Source: Vibrio sp. S9_S30
Lineage (GTDB): Bacteria; Pseudomonadota; Gammaproteobacteria; Enterobacterales; Vibrionaceae
NCBI RefSeq assembly: GCF_014694455.1
Contig: NZ_JAAUWT010000018.1
Location: 1 to 64,000, forward strand
Direction: 5' to 3'
DNA length: 64,000 nt
Notes under the pieces: generated by a model
Databases searched by the model: none
Told to the model about the DNA's origin: nothing
Seen by the model: the letters and a program-made list of their open reading frames with translations, nothing else
In this document: in pieces, positions 36,354 to 45,700 of the stretch
How positions within the stretch are numbered: position 1 is the stretch's first letter
Layout: every line of letters begins with the position of its first letter
Program-made: the position numbers and the translations under genes

Positions 36354-37694
36354 ATGCTTAACATTTTTAAAACTCGACCAGACCTTCCTTTGTCGGATGG
36401 TTCTAAAGAGGAAATGCAATCACGCTTTAAGCGGTATCAGTGGCAAGTTTTCCTAGGATTGGTGTTCGGATACGCGGTTTTTTACGTGGTTCGAATGTCT
36501 CTTGGGGTCGTAAAGAAACCGATGCTCGATGCGGGTATCGTGTCTATCGAAGAATTGGGCATTATGGGTTCAGCCTTCTTCTTTACGTATGCAATAGGCA
36601 AATTTTCAAACGGCTTCCTTTCTGATTACGCCAATATTGGCCGATTTATGTCGTTTTCACTCCTCCTTTCGGGGCTAACCGCCATCGTAATGGGGTTGAA
36701 CACAACAGCGTTTTTCTTCGTGCTTTTATGGGGCTTAAATGGTTGGTTCCAGTCCGTTGGGTCAGCACCATCATGTGTTTCTCTTTTCCAATGGTTTTCA
36801 CCTAAACAACGGGGTAGTCGCTATTCCATTTGGGGTGGATCGCGCAACATTGGTGAAGGCATAACGTGGATCCTTACTGCAACGTTAGTCAGCTACTTAG
36901 GTTGGAGAGCTGGCTTTATAGGCGCGGGTATTGCTGCAATTGCCGCGGCACTTTGTATGTTCTTTGCTCTAAAAGATCGTCCTCAAACTTATGGTTTACC
37001 CGATGCTGCTTCAGCATTCGATGAAGAACCTGAAATTAAAAAAGCGAACGATCCAAAAGAAACGCGTAAAGCTCAGCTGTTTATCCTAAAACAACCGACA
37101 GTATGGTTAATTGCGGCGGCCTGTGCAGCGATGTACATCTCTCGTTATGCGATGTCTTCTTGGGCGGTGTTATACCTTCAAGAAAGCAAAGGTTATTCGT
37201 TGATTGACGCTGGTTTTGCAATGTCTACCTACCCAATCGCAGGTTTAGTCGGTGCGATCCTGTCGGGAATCGTGTCAGACAAATTCTTTAACGCTAACCG
37301 CCACATTCCAACTCTACTTTACGGAATCGCAAACATTGCAGGCATGTGTTTGATGTTCTTTGGCCCAGATAACCGCATGGTTGACGCTGTTGCACTTGGC
37401 ATGATTGGCTTCGCGATTGGTGGCTTGGTGGTATTCCTTGCTGGTCTGACAGCTTGCGACCTAATGCCTAAAAACGCAGTGGGTGCAGTAAAAGGATTCA
37501 TCGGCTTGTTCTCCTATATTGCGGCGTCAGCTCAGGAGTTGATATCGGCTTCTCTAATCAAGATCGAAGAAGTGAATGGTGTCAAAACTTACGACTTTAG
37601 CCAAGCCCAGTATTTCTGGCTAGCGGCTAGTGTTGTATCGCTGGTTCTTGCATTAACGGTTTGGAATGCGAAAAAAGTGACGGATATCGACTAA
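36354..37694 (+). CDS. pgtP: Phosphoglycerate transporter PgtP (MFS, OPA family)
   Basis: A 446-residue inner-membrane antiporter of the organophosphate:phosphate family (relatives GlpT, UhpT, UhpC). In Salmonella PgtP takes up 2- and 3-phosphoglycerate and phosphoenolpyruvate in exchange for phosphate. Twelve hydrophobic helices are apparent. The family motif region GLVFGYAVFYVVRMSLGVVKKPML (with the essential first-helix Arg) and LSDYANIGRFMSFSLLL are present. The divergent pgtCBA genes make PgtP more likely than UhpC. GGAG lies 6 bases before the ATG. Confidence 0.88.
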   Translation: MLNIFKTRPDLPLSDGSKEEMQSRFKRYQWQVFLGLVFGYAVFYVVRMSLGVVKKPMLDAGIVSIEELGIMGSAFFFTYAIGKFSNGFLSDYANIGRFMSFSLLLSGLTAIVMGLNTTAFFFVLLWGLNGWFQSVGSAPSCVSLFQWFSPKQRGSRYSIWGGSRNIGEGITWILTATLVSYLGWRAGFIGAGIAAIAAALCMFFALKDRPQTYGLPDAASAFDEEPEIKKANDPKETRKAQLFILKQPTVWLIAAACAAMYISRYAMSSWAVLYLQESKGYSLIDAGFAMSTYPIAGLVGAILSGIVSDKFFNANRHIPTLLYGIANIAGMCLMFFGPDNRMVDAVALGMIGFAIGGLVVFLAGLTACDLMPKNAVGAVKGFIGLFSYIAASAQELISASLIKIEEVNGVKTYDFSQAQYFWLAASVVSLVLALTVWNAKKVTDID

Positions 37695-37702
37695 CACAAA
37701 TT

Positions 37703-37734
37703 GGGGCTGATTGATATTTCAGCCCCTCTTACTT
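37703..37734 (+). terminator. Rho-independent terminator of pgtP
   Basis: Arms GGGGCTGA / TCAGCCCC at 37703-37710 and 37719-37726 with a short TCTTACTT tail. The poor T run may make it leaky into pyk. Confidence 0.65.
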
Positions 37735-37838
37735 GCGCCCATTTATCTATACCCAAGTGTCCTAGTAGAACACATCGCCAATTATAAGGCTGCTTGGGTA
37801 TACATAGATTTAAACTACTTAATTACAGGATCTTAAAC

Positions 37839-39398
37839 ATGTGCAAAACGAAAATCGTCGCAACGTTAGGACCAGCAAGCCAAAGCCGAGAAGTCATCAC
37901 AGAGCTATTCAGAGCTGGGGTCAGCGTCGTTAGGCTGAACTTTTCTCATGGTACTGCCCAGCAACACATTCAAACAGCGGAACTCGTAAGAGAAATTGCC
38001 TGTGAACAACAGTTAAATGTCGGGGTTTTGGTGGACCTTCAAGGACCCAAGATTCGCATATCCAGTTTTGAAGACCAAAGTGTCGACTTAGAAAAAGGGC
38101 AGACGTTCTTCCTCGATGCACAACATCCAGCGGACAAAGGCAATCGTGAAAGGGTTGGGCTGGATTACCCAGAGCTGATTAAAGACCTGAACGTTGGCCA
38201 TGTTTTGCTGCTCGATGATGGGCGTGTTCAACTCGAAGTCACCGCCATAGATAGCGATGGTCAGTGGGCGAAAACAACAGTACTAAACCAAGGGAAGCTC
38301 TCTAATAGGAAAGGGATCAACCTCCTAGGAGGCGGTTTGTCTGCGCCAGCGCTTACTGAAAAGGACAAACAAGATATCCATACTGCTGCCCGCCTTAATG
38401 CCGACTTCATTGCGGTTTCGTTTCCACGCAATGGTCAAGACATTCACTACGCACGCAAGTTAGTTCAACAAGCGGGTTGTCATGCGCAAATTGTGGCCAA
38501 GGTAGAGCGAGCGGAAATTGTTGAAAGTGATGAAAACATGGATGACGTCATTGCTGCGTCAGACATCATTATGGTGGCCAGAGGGGACTTGGGGGTCGAA
38601 ATTGGTGACGCGAGATTACCCAACGTTCAAAAACGTTTGATTAAGCGAGCGAAATTGGCGGGCAAGCCAGTCATTACGGCCACTCAAATGATGGAATCGA
38701 TGATAGAAAACCCGATACCAACACGCGCTGAAGTGTTAGATGTGGCAAACGCAGTTATCGATGGCACCGACGCCGTTATGCTTTCTGCGGAATCTGCCGC
38801 TGGGAAATACCCAATCGAAGCGGTTAGATCCATGGTTAGGATCGCATCAGGAGCAGAACAAGATCCTTACGAACCTCATAGCCACTGGGACGAATTGGAG
38901 CACCTGTGTAAACGTGTTAATCAAACACAAAACGGCACAAACACCACTTCAACTGGTCAGGCTAAGATCGACCCCAATAAGAGTTTCGCCATCTCGTCGA
39001 TGATCTCCGCATCCAATACTAACCAAGCGCTTGGTGTCGTTATTTTAACCAAGGATGGTCAAACGCCATTACTCATGTCTCGATGTATGACGAACTCCAT
39101 CGTATGGGCTTTGTCGGATAATCGGGCTTTATTGAAAAAGCTATCCATTCTGCGTGGTGTTGTTCCTGTGTTTTTTGAGGCTTCAGAGCAAAACCAAAGC
39201 GACCTCAATGAAAGAATTAAGGGGCTCTTATCCAAACGTGCGCGTGCACTTGGCATGGATGCATTGCTCGTTGCACAACTTGAAGGGATTGAAAATGTTG
39301 GTGCTATAAACGCTTGTTGGCTTATCGATTTAAACGAATGCAAACAAGAAAACGAAGAGTTGGTTGCTACGCAACCCGCTGTGTTGGTGAAAGTGTAG
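37839..39398 (+). CDS. pyk: Pyruvate kinase
   Basis: A 519-residue glycolytic enzyme converting phosphoenolpyruvate and ADP to pyruvate and ATP. The ATG at 37839 is chosen because AGGA lies 8 bases upstream and the protein then opens MCKTKIVATLGPASQSRE; an upstream in-frame GTG/ATG extension to 37794 is not supported. Active-site segments: VRLNFSHG, VDLQGPKIRI, IVAKVERAE, IMVARGDLGVEI and PVITATQMMESMI. The C-terminal domain is longer than in the 470-residue PykF/PykA enzymes, with an insert near residues 350-395. It lies downstream of pgtP and may draw on imported phosphoglycerate. Confidence 0.93.
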   Translation: MCKTKIVATLGPASQSREVITELFRAGVSVVRLNFSHGTAQQHIQTAELVREIACEQQLNVGVLVDLQGPKIRISSFEDQSVDLEKGQTFFLDAQHPADKGNRERVGLDYPELIKDLNVGHVLLLDDGRVQLEVTAIDSDGQWAKTTVLNQGKLSNRKGINLLGGGLSAPALTEKDKQDIHTAARLNADFIAVSFPRNGQDIHYARKLVQQAGCHAQIVAKVERAEIVESDENMDDVIAASDIIMVARGDLGVEIGDARLPNVQKRLIKRAKLAGKPVITATQMMESMIENPIPTRAEVLDVANAVIDGTDAVMLSAESAAGKYPIEAVRSMVRIASGAEQDPYEPHSHWDELEHLCKRVNQTQNGTNTTSTGQAKIDPNKSFAISSMISASNTNQALGVVILTKDGQTPLLMSRCMTNSIVWALSDNRALLKKLSILRGVVPVFFEASEQNQSDLNERIKGLLSKRARALGMDALLVAQLEGIENVGAINACWLIDLNECKQENEELVATQPAVLVKV

Positions 39399-39801
39399 GG
39401 CTTTCATCAATTCACCGTTGCGCACGATTTAGGTTCCCCCTAAAACCCAATTATACGCGCACATGTCAAACAAACTGAAAAGTTTGTAAACCAGATTTAC
39501 GGTGGGCGAATCTCCCGTCTACAGTGATTGGTTATCTGACACCCTTGCTCCACAAGGTTTGACCCGCTTATTTAGCGGGTCTTTTTTATCCACCATGTTC
39601 TTTCTAATGCGTTAATAGAGCACTCTAATCAAACTCTGCCACTGATCTCGGTCGTCGATGTGAAATCCAATCAATACTTGCTGAACCTAGCATCTTAGGG
39701 GCGTTTGGGTATATGCTTGAAACGTATGCCCAACATGAAAAATCCATGTTTCAAACTGACTTGGGTCGTAACCATAAAAATAAAACGACAGGTGAAATAA
39801 T
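39399..39801. other. Intergenic region with terminator-ended non-coding segment
   Basis: About 400 bases. A strong terminator at 39561-39587 ends a GC-richer segment (about 39480-39560) that has no ORF; this could be an independent small RNA or a long 3' leader of pyk. From 39590 to 39801 the sequence leads into fabH with no clear feature. Confidence 0.4.
39561..39587 (+). terminator. Rho-independent terminator, 160 bases after pyk
   Basis: Perfect arms GACCCGCT / AGCGGGTC at 39561-39568 and 39574-39581 with a 5-base loop and T6 tail. Its distance from pyk suggests a long 3' untranslated part or a separate short transcript. Confidence 0.88.
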
Positions 39802-40887
39802 ATGCAATCGAGTTTTGCAGAAATTACAGGCTGGGGTAAGTGTTTGCCGCCAGCCAAGCTTTCTAACCACGACTTAAGTACATTTTTAGAAACCTCGGAC
39901 GAGTGGATAAAAACAAGAACAGGCATTGAAGAACGTCGAATTAGCCACGTGAACACCTCCGATCTTGCCACTGTTGCAGCGCAGAGAGCGCTTGCGTGTG
40001 CGGGGCTAGACGCAGAGGATATCGATTGTTTGATCGTCGCGACCTGCTCGCCAGATACCTTAATCCCAAATATTGCTTCAAAGGTGCAATCAAATTTAGG
40101 CATAAAAAGTTGTGCCTCTTTCGATATGAATGCTGCTTGTACGGGCTTCGTCTATGGGCTAGAAACGGCAACGCGCTTGATTCAGGCGGGCAATTACCAA
40201 CATGCACTCGTTATCGGTGCGGAGCGCCTAACGTTTTATTTAGATTGGACTCAGCGTGATACGGCCGTTTTATTTGGTGATGGAGCGGGTGCGGTCGTGT
40301 TAAGCAAAACCTCAAAGCCTGTTGGCTTGCAGCAAGCACAATTAGGTTGTGATGCCGAAGGTCGAAATATCTTATCGGTGCCCAAATATGGGACAGCAAT
40401 GGATCGCTTTGCTGCGGATAACGGCTACTGGAGTTTTGAATTCGTTGGAAAGGAAATATTCAAACGGGCTGTAAGGGGAATGGGAGCCGCTGCACAAACC
40501 GTATTGAGCCGTTCTAATTTGAGCACGGATGATATCGATCTCGTGGTACCGCATCAGGCGAACGTACGAATAATCCAAACTCTTTGTGACCACGCTGAAA
40601 TTGATCGGAATAAAGCTTTTATTAATATTCATAAATACGGCAATACATCGGCTGCAACCGTGCCCATTGCATTATGTGAGGCGGTTGAAGAAGGTAGGGT
40701 GAAGCCAGGGAGTGATATTCTTACGGCGGCTTTCGGAGCCGGTCTTACGTGGGCGGCGGGACACATAAAATGGGGTGACAGGGTCACACCTTTGAATCCA
40801 TCAGAAGCCGAGTTACCCGTAGCGAATAAGACCGCACTTGAGCTATTGGAAAGTGCGATAGAGCATTGTAAGTCGCGCCATAAATAG
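39802..40887 (+). CDS. 3-oxoacyl-ACP synthase III (KAS III), second FabH type
   Basis: A 361-residue condensing enzyme that starts fatty-acid synthesis by joining acetyl-CoA (or another acyl-CoA) to malonyl-ACP. The Cys nucleophile is in DMNAACTGFVYGLE, the His in VPHQANVRII, and the Asn in INIHKYGNTSAATVPIAL. E. coli FabH has 317 residues; the extra length includes a C-terminal tail after GAGLTWAAGHIKW. AGGTGA precedes the ATG. It stands alone, away from any fab operon, like the second FabH of Vibrio chromosome II. An acyl preference other than acetyl is possible. Confidence 0.92.
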   Translation: MQSSFAEITGWGKCLPPAKLSNHDLSTFLETSDEWIKTRTGIEERRISHVNTSDLATVAAQRALACAGLDAEDIDCLIVATCSPDTLIPNIASKVQSNLGIKSCASFDMNAACTGFVYGLETATRLIQAGNYQHALVIGAERLTFYLDWTQRDTAVLFGDGAGAVVLSKTSKPVGLQQAQLGCDAEGRNILSVPKYGTAMDRFAADNGYWSFEFVGKEIFKRAVRGMGAAAQTVLSRSNLSTDDIDLVVPHQANVRIIQTLCDHAEIDRNKAFINIHKYGNTSAATVPIALCEAVEEGRVKPGSDILTAAFGAGLTWAAGHIKWGDRVTPLNPSEAELPVANKTALELLESAIEHCKSRHK

Positions 40888-40905
40888 TTTAGTAATCAGA
40901 GAGGT

Positions 40906-40933
40906 AAAAAGAGCCATTTGAGTGGCTCTTTTT
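40906..40933. terminator. Bidirectional terminator between FabH-type and fructokinase genes
   Basis: Arms AAAAAGAGCCA / TGGCTCTTTTT at 40906-40916 and 40923-40933 with loop TTTGAG, placed between two convergent genes. Confidence 0.92.
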
Positions 40934-40981
40934 CTAAATGTTTACCTTTCGGTTAACATTCTTAGCCTCTTCAATGATACG

Positions 40982-41926
40982 TTAACCCAGCACTTGAACT
41001 CGTGATCCGTTAATAAACGCACTCAACGCTTCGATAGTCGGTAACGCGGTCATTGCTCCCTTCTGTGTTGTGGCGAGTGCTCCGCATCCGTTTGCCCAGT
41101 TTACAGCTTGAATGACATTGTCGATCTTATTCCAATCTTGGCTCTGCGCTAGGTAGGTGAGCAGACCACCAACAAAAGCATCTCCTGCGCCTGTTGTATC
41201 CACCGGTGACACGACTTTCCCTGTTATTAGGGTTTGAGCCTTTTCATGGACGATCAAGGCACCTTTTGCTCCTTGAGTAACGAGAATCAATGGTAAGTTG
41301 AGGTGTTCTAAACTCGACAGGCCTTCATTGATAGAATGGGTGTTTGTTAAATAAAACAATTCGTCATCCGAAAACTTTACAACATCGGCGAGTTCGATTG
41401 CTTTCATGACCGTTGGAACAATGTCTTCTTGGTTTGCCCAGACTTCGTGGCGCAGGTTGGGGTCAAAACTGATGTAGCCACCCGCTTCTTTGATACGTTG
41501 CATCGCAAGCAAAGTGGTTGTTCTTGCAGGCTCATTGGCAAGCGCGATGGAACATATGTGGAGCCACTCGCCGGACTGAAAGTTTGGTATATCTTCGGGT
41601 TGCGTATATTGATCGGCACTCGGGCGAACCATAAATGTAAAGGTTCTTTCTCCTGAATCGTCCAGTTCGACGACAACCGTAGACGTACGCTGGTCTTCGT
41701 CCATTTTTATCAAGCGATTATCTACGTTTTCTTTCGATAGCGTTTGCTTTAGAAAGCGACCAAAAGGGTCGTCGCCAACTCGTCCAAAAAACGCACTGTG
41801 CCCCCCTAATCGTGCAATCGCTACTGCTACGTTAGCAGGAGCGCCGCCAGGGCATTTTAAGTACGTGCTATCCGTATCCGGAATCAAATCGACTACCGCA
41901 TCTCCGGTCACCCAAACTTTGTTCAT
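40982..41926 (-). CDS. Fructokinase (PfkB family)
   Basis: A 314-residue ribokinase-fold sugar kinase, strongly similar to CscK/ScrK fructokinases and aminoimidazole-riboside kinases: VWVTGDAVVDLIP near the start, CPGGAPANVAVAIARLGG, GRVGDDPFGRFL, and the ATP/anion-hole signature DTTGAGDAFVGGLL with the catalytic Asp. It phosphorylates fructose to fructose-6-phosphate. In many Vibrio genomes scrK lies in a sucrose operon, but no scrA or scrB is adjacent here. AAGGAA lies 6 bases before the ATG. Aminoimidazole riboside is an alternative substrate. Confidence 0.9.
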   Translation of the reverse strand: MNKVWVTGDAVVDLIPDTDSTYLKCPGGAPANVAVAIARLGGHSAFFGRVGDDPFGRFLKQTLSKENVDNRLIKMDEDQRTSTVVVELDDSGERTFTFMVRPSADQYTQPEDIPNFQSGEWLHICSIALANEPARTTTLLAMQRIKEAGGYISFDPNLRHEVWANQEDIVPTVMKAIELADVVKFSDDELFYLTNTHSINEGLSSLEHLNLPLILVTQGAKGALIVHEKAQTLITGKVVSPVDTTGAGDAFVGGLLTYLAQSQDWNKIDNVIQAVNWANGCGALATTQKGAMTALPTIEALSAFINGSRVQVLG

Positions 41927-42389
41927 TATCTATTCCTTTAAACGACTCATCATCGAACTTAACCAACTCGCTCGTACAACTCAAGGGGTAACCACAATGG
42001 GTGATAAATAGTGTAAGCAAATTGAATAAAGCGCATTGCTAAAAAGTAAGCGGAGCGATAACGCTTGTAAAGTGCTGTTTTGTATATATTTGGCTCAAAA
42101 TTTATCGTTACCTAAGGGGGTGAAATAGGGGCATGATTACGATATTTTTAGGCTATTGATTGTTATATCTATTCTTCATCGATCTCCATCCCACTTCTGC
42201 ATTTTTGAAAGTGATCGCTTTTCTGATGGCTACTGATTTAAAGAACTTACTATTGAGTGATTTTCTAAACAAAATGGTCGTCTATGCAAAACGTATTACG
42301 TTAATAGCTAATTAAGGGTTTCCTTATCTTGACTAATCCTTATTTATTAGTAAAATCTAAATTAGATTATGTTGAAGTGAGAGGTGTCG
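41927..42389. promoter_or_regulatory. Divergent fructokinase/arsR control region
   Basis: About 460 bases with no ORF. The left part has the short palindrome AGCGATAACGCT at 42054-42065, of the type bound by LacI-family sugar regulators, about 130 bases ahead of the fructokinase start; this is only suggestive. The right end carries the arsR promoter and operator. Confidence 0.45.
42329..42368 (+). promoter_or_regulatory. arsR promoter with overlapping ArsR-type operator
   Basis: A TTGACT -35 (42329-42334) and TAAAAT -10 (42351-42356) are separated by 16 bases. A perfect 7-1-7 palindrome, AATCTAA-A-TTAGATT (42354-42368), overlaps the -10 and lies 21 bases before the arsR start. This arrangement fits negative autoregulation by the ArsR protein, which would then also control the RND genes downstream. 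Confidence 0.7.
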
Positions 42390-42683
42390 ATGAGTCTTCA
42401 AGAAATGAAAACAAGCTCAATAGAAGTCGCTGACATTCTTAGAGTCCTGTCGCATCCAGAACGCCTTCTGGTACTTTGTCAGCTTGTTGATGGTGAAGTA
42501 GGAGCAGGGCAACTTCAGAGTGGATCGACACTCAGTCAGTCTGCCTTTTCACAACACCTTACGGTTTTGAGAAAAAACAATCTGGTGAGTGTCAGGAAGG
42601 AGTCTCAGCAAGTTTTCTATTCACTCGCTGATAAACGGATAGAAAGATTGATTTATCACTTGCACGACATTTTCTGTTCGTAA
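42390..42683 (+). CDS. ArsR family transcriptional repressor
   Basis: A 97-residue winged-helix repressor from the ATG at 42390 (GAGAGG 5 bases upstream; a GTG at 42384 is in frame). It has ADILRVLSHPERLLVLCQLVDGE, then the recognition helix in LSQSAFSQHLTVLRKNNLV, and the wing VSVRKESQQVFYSLADKRI. The ELCVCDL metal-binding motif of true ArsR/SmtB metal sensors is absent; only one internal Cys lies in VLCQL and one near the C-terminus. It may therefore sense oxidants or another signal rather than metals. It leads the efflux operon. Confidence 0.88.
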   Translation: MSLQEMKTSSIEVADILRVLSHPERLLVLCQLVDGEVGAGQLQSGSTLSQSAFSQHLTVLRKNNLVSVRKESQQVFYSLADKRIERLIYHLHDIFCS

Positions 42684-42776
42684 ACCATTTTTCGATTTAT
42701 CTAAGTTTTCTTACTTTAACTGAAAATGTACGCACGTAGCGCGGGGTGCATGACGTACATAGAAAAGGAGCGAATA

Positions 42777-45700
42777 ATGAGGTCTGCAACAAATAGAGGG
42801 TTTGTTTACTCTGTCATGAACAGTTATTTCCCTCCGATACTCATCACCTTCGCACTGATTATGGGCGGAGTGGCTCTGTGGCTCACGCCAAAAGAGGAAG
42901 ACCCACAAATCGTTGTCCCAATGGCAGACGTGTTGATTGATGCACCAGGATTAAGTGCAAAACAGGTTGAAAAGCAAGTCACTGAACCTTTAGAAAAGCT
43001 ATTGGGCCAAATAGATGGGGTGGAATACGTTTACTCCACATCCATGGAAAACAAAGCACAAGTGGTTGTTCGTTATTATGTTGGCGAGAACCGGGAAAAT
43101 GCGTTAGTAAAGCTGTATAACAAAATCTATTCAAACCAAGATCTTATCCCTCCCTCAGTCAAGAATTGGGCAGTGAAACCTGTCGAGATTGACGATGTTC
43201 CGATAGTGGTTGCTGCTTTGTACTCAACCGACCCCGAGCAGCTTGGAACCTTTGAACTAAAGCGCATTGCCATGCAGGCAACGCAAAGGCTTAAGTCTCT
43301 CGATGATACCAATATTGTTAAAGTTACGGGGGGGCAGTCGAGAGTCGTGGAAGTGAAGTTAGACGCGTCCGCGATGGCTAGCCGGAAAACCACGATTGAC
43401 GACTTGCAACGTGCTTTTCGCTTGAGCCACGCCAAGCAAAGTGCGGGGACGTTCCACCAACTTGGTGAGGTTTACTATCTTGAGTCAGGACGATTTTTTA
43501 GTAGCGCCGAAGAGCTTGGCAGCCTGATCGTTAACGTTATTGACGGAAAGCCCGTCTATTTGAGGGATGTGGCTCTGATCAGTGATGGACCAGAAGAGTC
43601 CACGACCGATACGTGGATTCAATATGGAACGGCGGATGAGGCTTTCTACCCTGCGGTGTTCATTTCTGTCGCTAAGCAAAACGGTTCTAATGCCGTTAGA
43701 GTGGCGAACAAAGTGATTGAAGAGCTGAATTTACTCCAATCGACTCAATTTCCAAAAGAAGTCCAACTTGACATCATTAGAAACTATGGTGGAACCGCAA
43801 ATGACAAAGTCGGCAATTTAGTATCAAGCCTAGGTATCTCAATTGTGACTGTTGTTGTGTTTGTTGGGCTATTTTTAAATTGGCGAAGTGCACTCGTCGT
43901 CGGGATAGCAATACCGATCAGTTATGGTGCTGCGTTAGGGATGGACCTTGCGTTTGGTTATTCCATTAACCGAGTCACTCTGTTTGCATTAATTTTAGCG
44001 CTCGGGCTTATTGTTGATGATCCTATAGCCAGTATAGATAACATTGAAAGATACCTGCGACGCAAAGATCTTACGCGTACACAAGCAATCGTATTAGCGA
44101 TGGGGGAAATACGTTCAGCGCTTCTTATGTCGACAGTGGCCATTGTCATTGTGTTTACCCCCATGTTCTTCATTACAGGAATGATGGGACCCTACATGGC
44201 ACCGCTTGCTTTTAATGTACCGGTCTCCGTTATATTTAGCACCATAGTCGCCTTTATGATTACGCCTTGGTTAGCCAGGAAAATTCTAAGAACAGCAGAA
44301 GCAAAAGGAACGTATCAATTAGAATCGACTCTGCTATATCGTGGATACAATACGTTACTGTCACCGATAATCTCGTCTAAAAAGCGCAGTTGGATATTTC
44401 TAGGTTTCGTTGCGGCACTGTTTATCGGAGCGGCATTATTACCTGCTTTGCGGCTTGTTCCATTAAAGCTCCTACCATACGACAACAAAAATGAATTCCA
44501 ATTGATAGTGAACATGCCGGAATCAACGAGTTTTGTGAGCACGTCAAATGCCCTACGCGAGTTTTCAGACTATTTCATTCAGCAGCCAGAGGTTAAATCG
44601 GTTTCTGGGTTCGCGGGGTTAGCGTCTCCTATGGATTTCAATGGCATGGTTAGGCACTATTTTATGCGAGATATGCCATATCAGGGAGAACTGAGAATTG
44701 TTCTAGTGGACAAGGAAGAACGCAACTTTCAGTCGCACCAAATCGTTACGCGAGTCCGAGCCGATATTGAAGCCATTGCCACTCAATTTGGTGCATCGAT
44801 TCAGCTGGTTGAAGTCCCTCCTGGTCCGCCCGTTATCGCAACGCTTACGGCGGAAATTTATGGTGAAGAAACGACTTCCTACGAACGGTTACAAGACGAA
44901 GCTCAAAAAGTGGCGGCTCGCTTGAAGCAAGAACCATTTGTTTCCGAAGTGGATACCAGTATTCAAGATAAAACAGAGATCTGGCAATTTGTCGTCGATA
45001 GGGAAAAAGCCACGCTTTCTGGAATATCCGTAAGGGATATCAACCAAACCCTCGTTGCCGCGAATCAAGGGGCTTTGTTGGCTAACCTAAAAATGGAACG
45101 TGAAATTGAACCCCTTCCCGTGATTGTTCGATTGCCTGAATCGCAACGAGATAGCCTTAATAACCTGCTCTCGCTTTATGTCCGTGGTCAAGGTGGAATC
45201 AGTAAGCACAACATTAACGGAAGCCTAGAAGATTCGCCTCAGCCACTCGTTCAACTTTCAGAATTGGGGTATTTTGAGAAAAGAGAGAAAGATCAGCCAA
45301 TCTACCATAAGAATCTCAGACCGGTTGTGTATGTATACGCAGAAGCCGCGGGAAGAGTGCCTGGAGAAATTATTGCCGATGTCATTTCCGATGAAGGTAA
45401 AGAGCCATCAGGTGAATCGCGAGCATTGTCTGAAAGGCATTACTTGTCGAATGGAGGGCATCAGGGTTGGTCCGTAAGCGAAGGGATTAAGGTGGTATGG
45501 AGTGGTGAAGGCGAATGGAAAATCACCGTTGACGTATTTCGTGATTTGGGCATTGCTTACGGAGCGGCTTTGTTGGGTGTTTTTATTGTAATGCTTATTC
45601 AAACTGGGCTGCCTGCTGTTTCTGGGATCATCATGCTGGCAATCCCTCTGACGGTGATTGGTATTATGCCCGGTTTTTGGTTCCTCAACGTTATGAGCGC

